Assembly: GCA_017431785.1 (NCBI GenBank)
Contig: JAFRKJ010000095.1
Location: 1 to 64,000, forward strand
DNA: 64,000 nt
Source of the DNA: Bacillota bacterium
GTDB lineage: Bacteria > Bacillota > Clostridia > Peptostreptococcales > Anaerovoracaceae
Reading direction: 5' to 3'
The notes under the pieces are model-generated. The model did no database searches. It worked only from the letters and a program-made list of their open reading frames with translations, and had not been told where the DNA came from. Each line of letters begins with the position of its first letter. Positions within the stretch are counted from its first letter, which is position 1. Of this stretch, positions 61,927 to 64,000 are shown piece by piece. Both the position numbers and the translations under genes were made by a program.

Positions 61927-62927
61927 AAGTACCTGCTGCCCAGCAGCGCAGTTCCAACTGCATTGTCTGAAGACAGTTCCGGAGCTGCGAAGTGGACTTG
62001 ACATCCTTCTTTTTGCAGTTTCTCTGAAATGCTGTTCCTTATGAACCGGCTTGAAGTGACACCTCCTGACAGGTATACCGAATGGATTCCCGTTTGATCA
62101 GTGCACTGTGTAAGCATTTTTATAATAGAGTCCGATATCCTGATAAAGGCCTCTTTGATCAGCGCATCCGGCGCGAAGTCTGTTTCAGCAATTTCAGACA
62201 GTTTGTTTCTTAATTGTGTATCGAACCCTGACAGGTTCAGATAGCCTTCTCTGACTTTTATGCCTGTCAGCAGATTTGTACTATCAGATGAATGCAGCGC
62301 GATCTCATCCAAAATCTGCCCGCACGGAAACGACAGACCCATCTGCACACCGGCTCTGTCAAGGACCTGACCATATGAGATATCCCTGGTACCACCGATG
62401 ATTGCAATATCGTAAAATGAATTCTCACCATTGAGATCTTCAAATGAGGATGCTCCACAGGGAGCATGATCCTTCACGGTAATCTTGAGCACTTCACAGG
62501 TGCCGCCTGAAAAATGACATCCGATAAAATCGCCATCAGGCCTTCTGCCGCACGATGCAGCCGCTGCTTCAATATGCCCTTCCTGATGGGAAAACCCAAT
62601 GACAGGAACATCAAGGGCGGACGCCAGTGCAATTGCCTGACTTCTTCCGGCTGTAAAGCACGGCATATAGGAACCTTCCATCGGTCTTGGTCTGGTTGAA
62701 TACGCTATGGCGTCGATGTTTCCCTGAAAGGATTCTCTAAATTCTGCAAACAACTCCGGCAGGTTCTGTACATGTTGAAACAACGCTTCCGATTGCCTGA
62801 GCCCGCGTTCCCCTTCTTTCACAGTCAGAAAACGTCTGATATCTGCAGCAATATCGTATCCGCAGACCACGGCGAGTGAGGTCTTGTAGTTGCTGGTATC
62901 GATTCCCAGAACGTATTTATCAGTCAT
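61917..62927 (-). CDS. TsaD-like (Kae1/Gcp paralogue) protein
   Basis: 336 residues of the ASKHA-type Kae1/TsaD superfamily. The opening LGIDTSNYKTSLAVV, metal histidines H114/H118 in SHQEGHIEAA and the C-terminal SSDNAVGTALLG are present. True TsaD is usually encoded elsewhere; Clostridia often have this second copy next to nusB-xseA, and its function is unclear. ATG 62927 follows AAGGA and overlaps nusB by 8 bases. Confidence 0.85.
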   Translation of the reverse strand: MTDKYVLGIDTSNYKTSLAVVCGYDIAADIRRFLTVKEGERGLRQSEALFQHVQNLPELFAEFRESFQGNIDAIAYSTRPRPMEGSYMPCFTAGRSQAIALASALDVPVIGFSHQEGHIEAAAASCGRRPDGDFIGCHFSGGTCEVLKITVKDHAPCGASSFEDLNGENSFYDIAIIGGTRDISYGQVLDRAGVQMGLSFPCGQILDEIALHSSDSTNLLTGIKVREGYLNLSGFDTQLRNKLSEIAETDFAPDALIKEAFIRISDSIIKMLTQCTDQTGIHSVYLSGGVTSSRFIRNSISEKLQKEGCQVHFAAPELSSDNAVGTALLGSRYLWD

Positions 62928-63324
62928 CTGTCTTGTCCTTGATGATGGCACCTAACACACCGTGTATAAATCTCGCGGAGTTATCTGTGCTGAACTTCTT
63001 TGCCATATTGATTGCCTCATTGACCGTAACTGCTTCCGGAATGTCATCACAGTATCTGATTTCTCCGCATGCAAGCCGCATGATTGCCAGATCAACTTTC
63101 GGCATTCTGCTCGTCTTCCACTTGGAAGCGAAATTGTTGATATCGCCGTCGATTTCGTCTATACTCTGAACGATCTGCGACAAGAGGTTGCCGCCGCGCA
63201 CAGCATGGTCGCCCGGCAGTCTCTCTGAAGCGAGTTGTGTTGCCTTTGCCTCATCGAGCGCTTTCGTGGCATCCATCTCATATAGAATCTGCATCATGAT
63301 TTCTCTGGCTTCATTCCTGGTCAT
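62920..63324 (-). CDS. nusB: Transcription antitermination factor NusB
   Basis: 134 residues, all-helical. EAREIMMQILYEMD at the start and TVNEAINMAKKFSTDNSARF with HGVLGAI near the end are diagnostic. Binds boxA in rRNA leaders with NusE. GGAAGGAG precedes the ATG, and it overlaps the Gls24 gene by 14 bases. Confidence 0.95.
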   Translation of the reverse strand: MTRNEAREIMMQILYEMDATKALDEAKATQLASERLPGDHAVRGGNLLSQIVQSIDEIDGDINNFASKWKTSRMPKVDLAIMRLACGEIRYCDDIPEAVTVNEAINMAKKFSTDNSARFIHGVLGAIIKDKTDD

Positions 63325-63661
63325 TTCTCTTTACTCCTTCCACATGGATGTTTACCGCATTGAGTTTCTGATTGGTCATGCTGCGTATTTCATTCTTGAC
63401 ATTGTCCTGTATGTCCCAGGCTACCTGAGGGATTTTGCATCCATATGTAACGATAACATGCAGATCAATGGAAATCTGGCCATTGTTTTGTGTCACTTTG
63501 GCCCCTTTTGATACATGTTCCTTACGGAGAATGCTTTTACTGAGCGTATTTTTGATACCTCCGGCCATCTCCGCTACGCCTTCTGTCTTCAGCGTTGCAT
63601 TGATGGCGCATACGGCAAGCACGTCATCAGATACAGTTACAATATCTTTTTCATCTTCCAT
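63311..63661 (-). CDS. Asp23/Gls24 family envelope stress protein
   Basis: 116 residues, one Asp23/Gls24 domain (VLAVCAINATLKTEGVAEMA, ISIDLHVIVTYGCKIPQVAW). In B. subtilis the matching gene yqhY lies just upstream of nusB and acts with fatty-acid synthesis control. Its ATG overlaps the preceding stop (TAATG). Confidence 0.92.
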   Translation of the reverse strand: MEDEKDIVTVSDDVLAVCAINATLKTEGVAEMAGGIKNTLSKSILRKEHVSKGAKVTQNNGQISIDLHVIVTYGCKIPQVAWDIQDNVKNEIRSMTNQKLNAVNIHVEGVKRNDQE

Positions 63662-64000
63662 TAGTCTTTTTCCTTGTCCTCTTCCTGATTGATTTTCATC
63701 GTGACTTTTTCAATACGTCTGTCTTTGACGGAATTGATCGTGAACACAAGATTGTCCAGAAACACTTCTTTGCCCAGATCATCATCGTCAGGTATTTCTC
63801 CGAACATATCAATGATCAAACCACCAATGGTTTCGGAGTCCTCGGATTCCAGATTTGTTCCAAGCTCCTCATTGATGTCATCCAGATACATACTGCCTTC
63901 AATGAGATATAGGTTATCGCCGATTTTTGTAAGTTCCTGTTCTTCTTCATCATATTCGTCATCGATATCACCCATAACTTCTTCAATAATGTCCTCCATC
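63661..64000 (-). CDS. C-terminal part of a CorC/HlyC (CNNM-type) transporter, truncated by the window edge
   Basis: The visible 113 codons begin inside the protein. They include the end of a CBS domain (MEDIIEEVMGDIDDEYDEE) and then a transporter-associated CorC_HlyC domain (LIEGSMYLDDINEELG ... IGGLIIDMFGEIP ... VKDRRIEKVTMKI). An ATG at 63999 is internal and not the start. Full proteins have an N-terminal membrane CNNM domain and two CBS domains and handle Mg2+/Co2+. The gene continues beyond 64000. Confidence 0.82.
   Translation of the reverse strand, partial: MEDIIEEVMGDIDDEYDEEEQELTKIGDNLYLIEGSMYLDDINEELGTNLESEDSETIGGLIIDMFGEIPDDDDLGKEVFLDNLVFTINSVKDRRIEKVTMKINQEEDKEKD

Overview
The window looks like chromosome of an anaerobic, amino-acid-fermenting Firmicute (class Clostridia). 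The evidence is a complete 4-hydroxybutyrate to crotonyl-CoA module of the Clostridium aminobutyricum type, an oxygen-sensitive Fe-S enzyme repertoire, AGGAGG-type ribosome binding sites, Gram-positive LexA boxes, MutL with an endonuclease motif, IreB, Gls24, DUF975 and a YneA-like protein. Gene order resembles Clostridia such as Anaerovoracaceae (old Family XIII), but that placement is inference. No phage, plasmid, IS or CRISPR array is visible; the only recombinase is a lone tyrosine recombinase.

Left part (1-9.3 kb): an amino-acid permease, a 33-residue membrane peptide on the minus strand, a D-2-hydroxyacid dehydrogenase, glycerol kinase, an Nfu-type Fe-S protein, then abfD, a Cys-rich small protein, abfT and 4hbD. 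Together the last group oxidises or reduces 4-hydroxybutyrate/succinate semialdehyde, activates 4-hydroxybutyrate to its CoA ester and dehydrates it to crotonyl-CoA. 9.4-18.5 kb is a forward housekeeping run: DUF975 membrane protein, Cys-rich domain protein, M16 peptidase, dut, dgt-like gene, dnaG-rpoD, trmK, Nif3, RNase P RNA and tRNA-Leu(CAG). 18.5-24.5 kb holds mscL with a zinc-ribbon tail, a membrane-anchored polysaccharide deacetylase, an Rrf2 regulator and a reverse operon pepF-nadK-rluD.

24.5-31.5 kb is a forward chain: murI, an acidic unknown, rarD, an MBL hydrolase, nadE, a DUF896 protein, cysteine desulfurase, IscU and an aldo/keto reductase-ferredoxin fusion. 31.5-38.9 kb is glycine metabolism: a single-aptamer glycine riboswitch with terminator ahead of a DUF1015 gene, then gcvT-gcvH-gcvPA-gcvPB-lpdA. 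alaS-ireB-ruvX follow. 42.7-45.6 kb is a small accessory-looking patch: a remnant of a larC start, a LarC1-only gene, a YdcZ-type transporter, an HD-domain protein and a YneA-like LysM protein behind three LexA-type boxes.

From 45.6 kb to the right edge everything is on the minus strand and tightly overlapped: (reading direction) corC C-terminus, gls24, nusB, tsaD-like, xseA, xseB, ispA, dxs, tlyA, aminotransferase, mutS, mutL, miaA, tyrosine recombinase, secreted GLUG-repeat protein, ynbB-like lyase, TVP38 protein. Most interesting for follow-up: the SOS-type promoter of the LysM gene, the glycine riboswitch attached to DUF1015, a shared Rrf2-like dyad in front of the cysteine desulfurase and gcvT, the broken larC tandem, the Cys-rich protein inside the 4-hydroxybutyrate operon, and the secreted GLUG protein plus recombinase inserted between miaA and ynbB.
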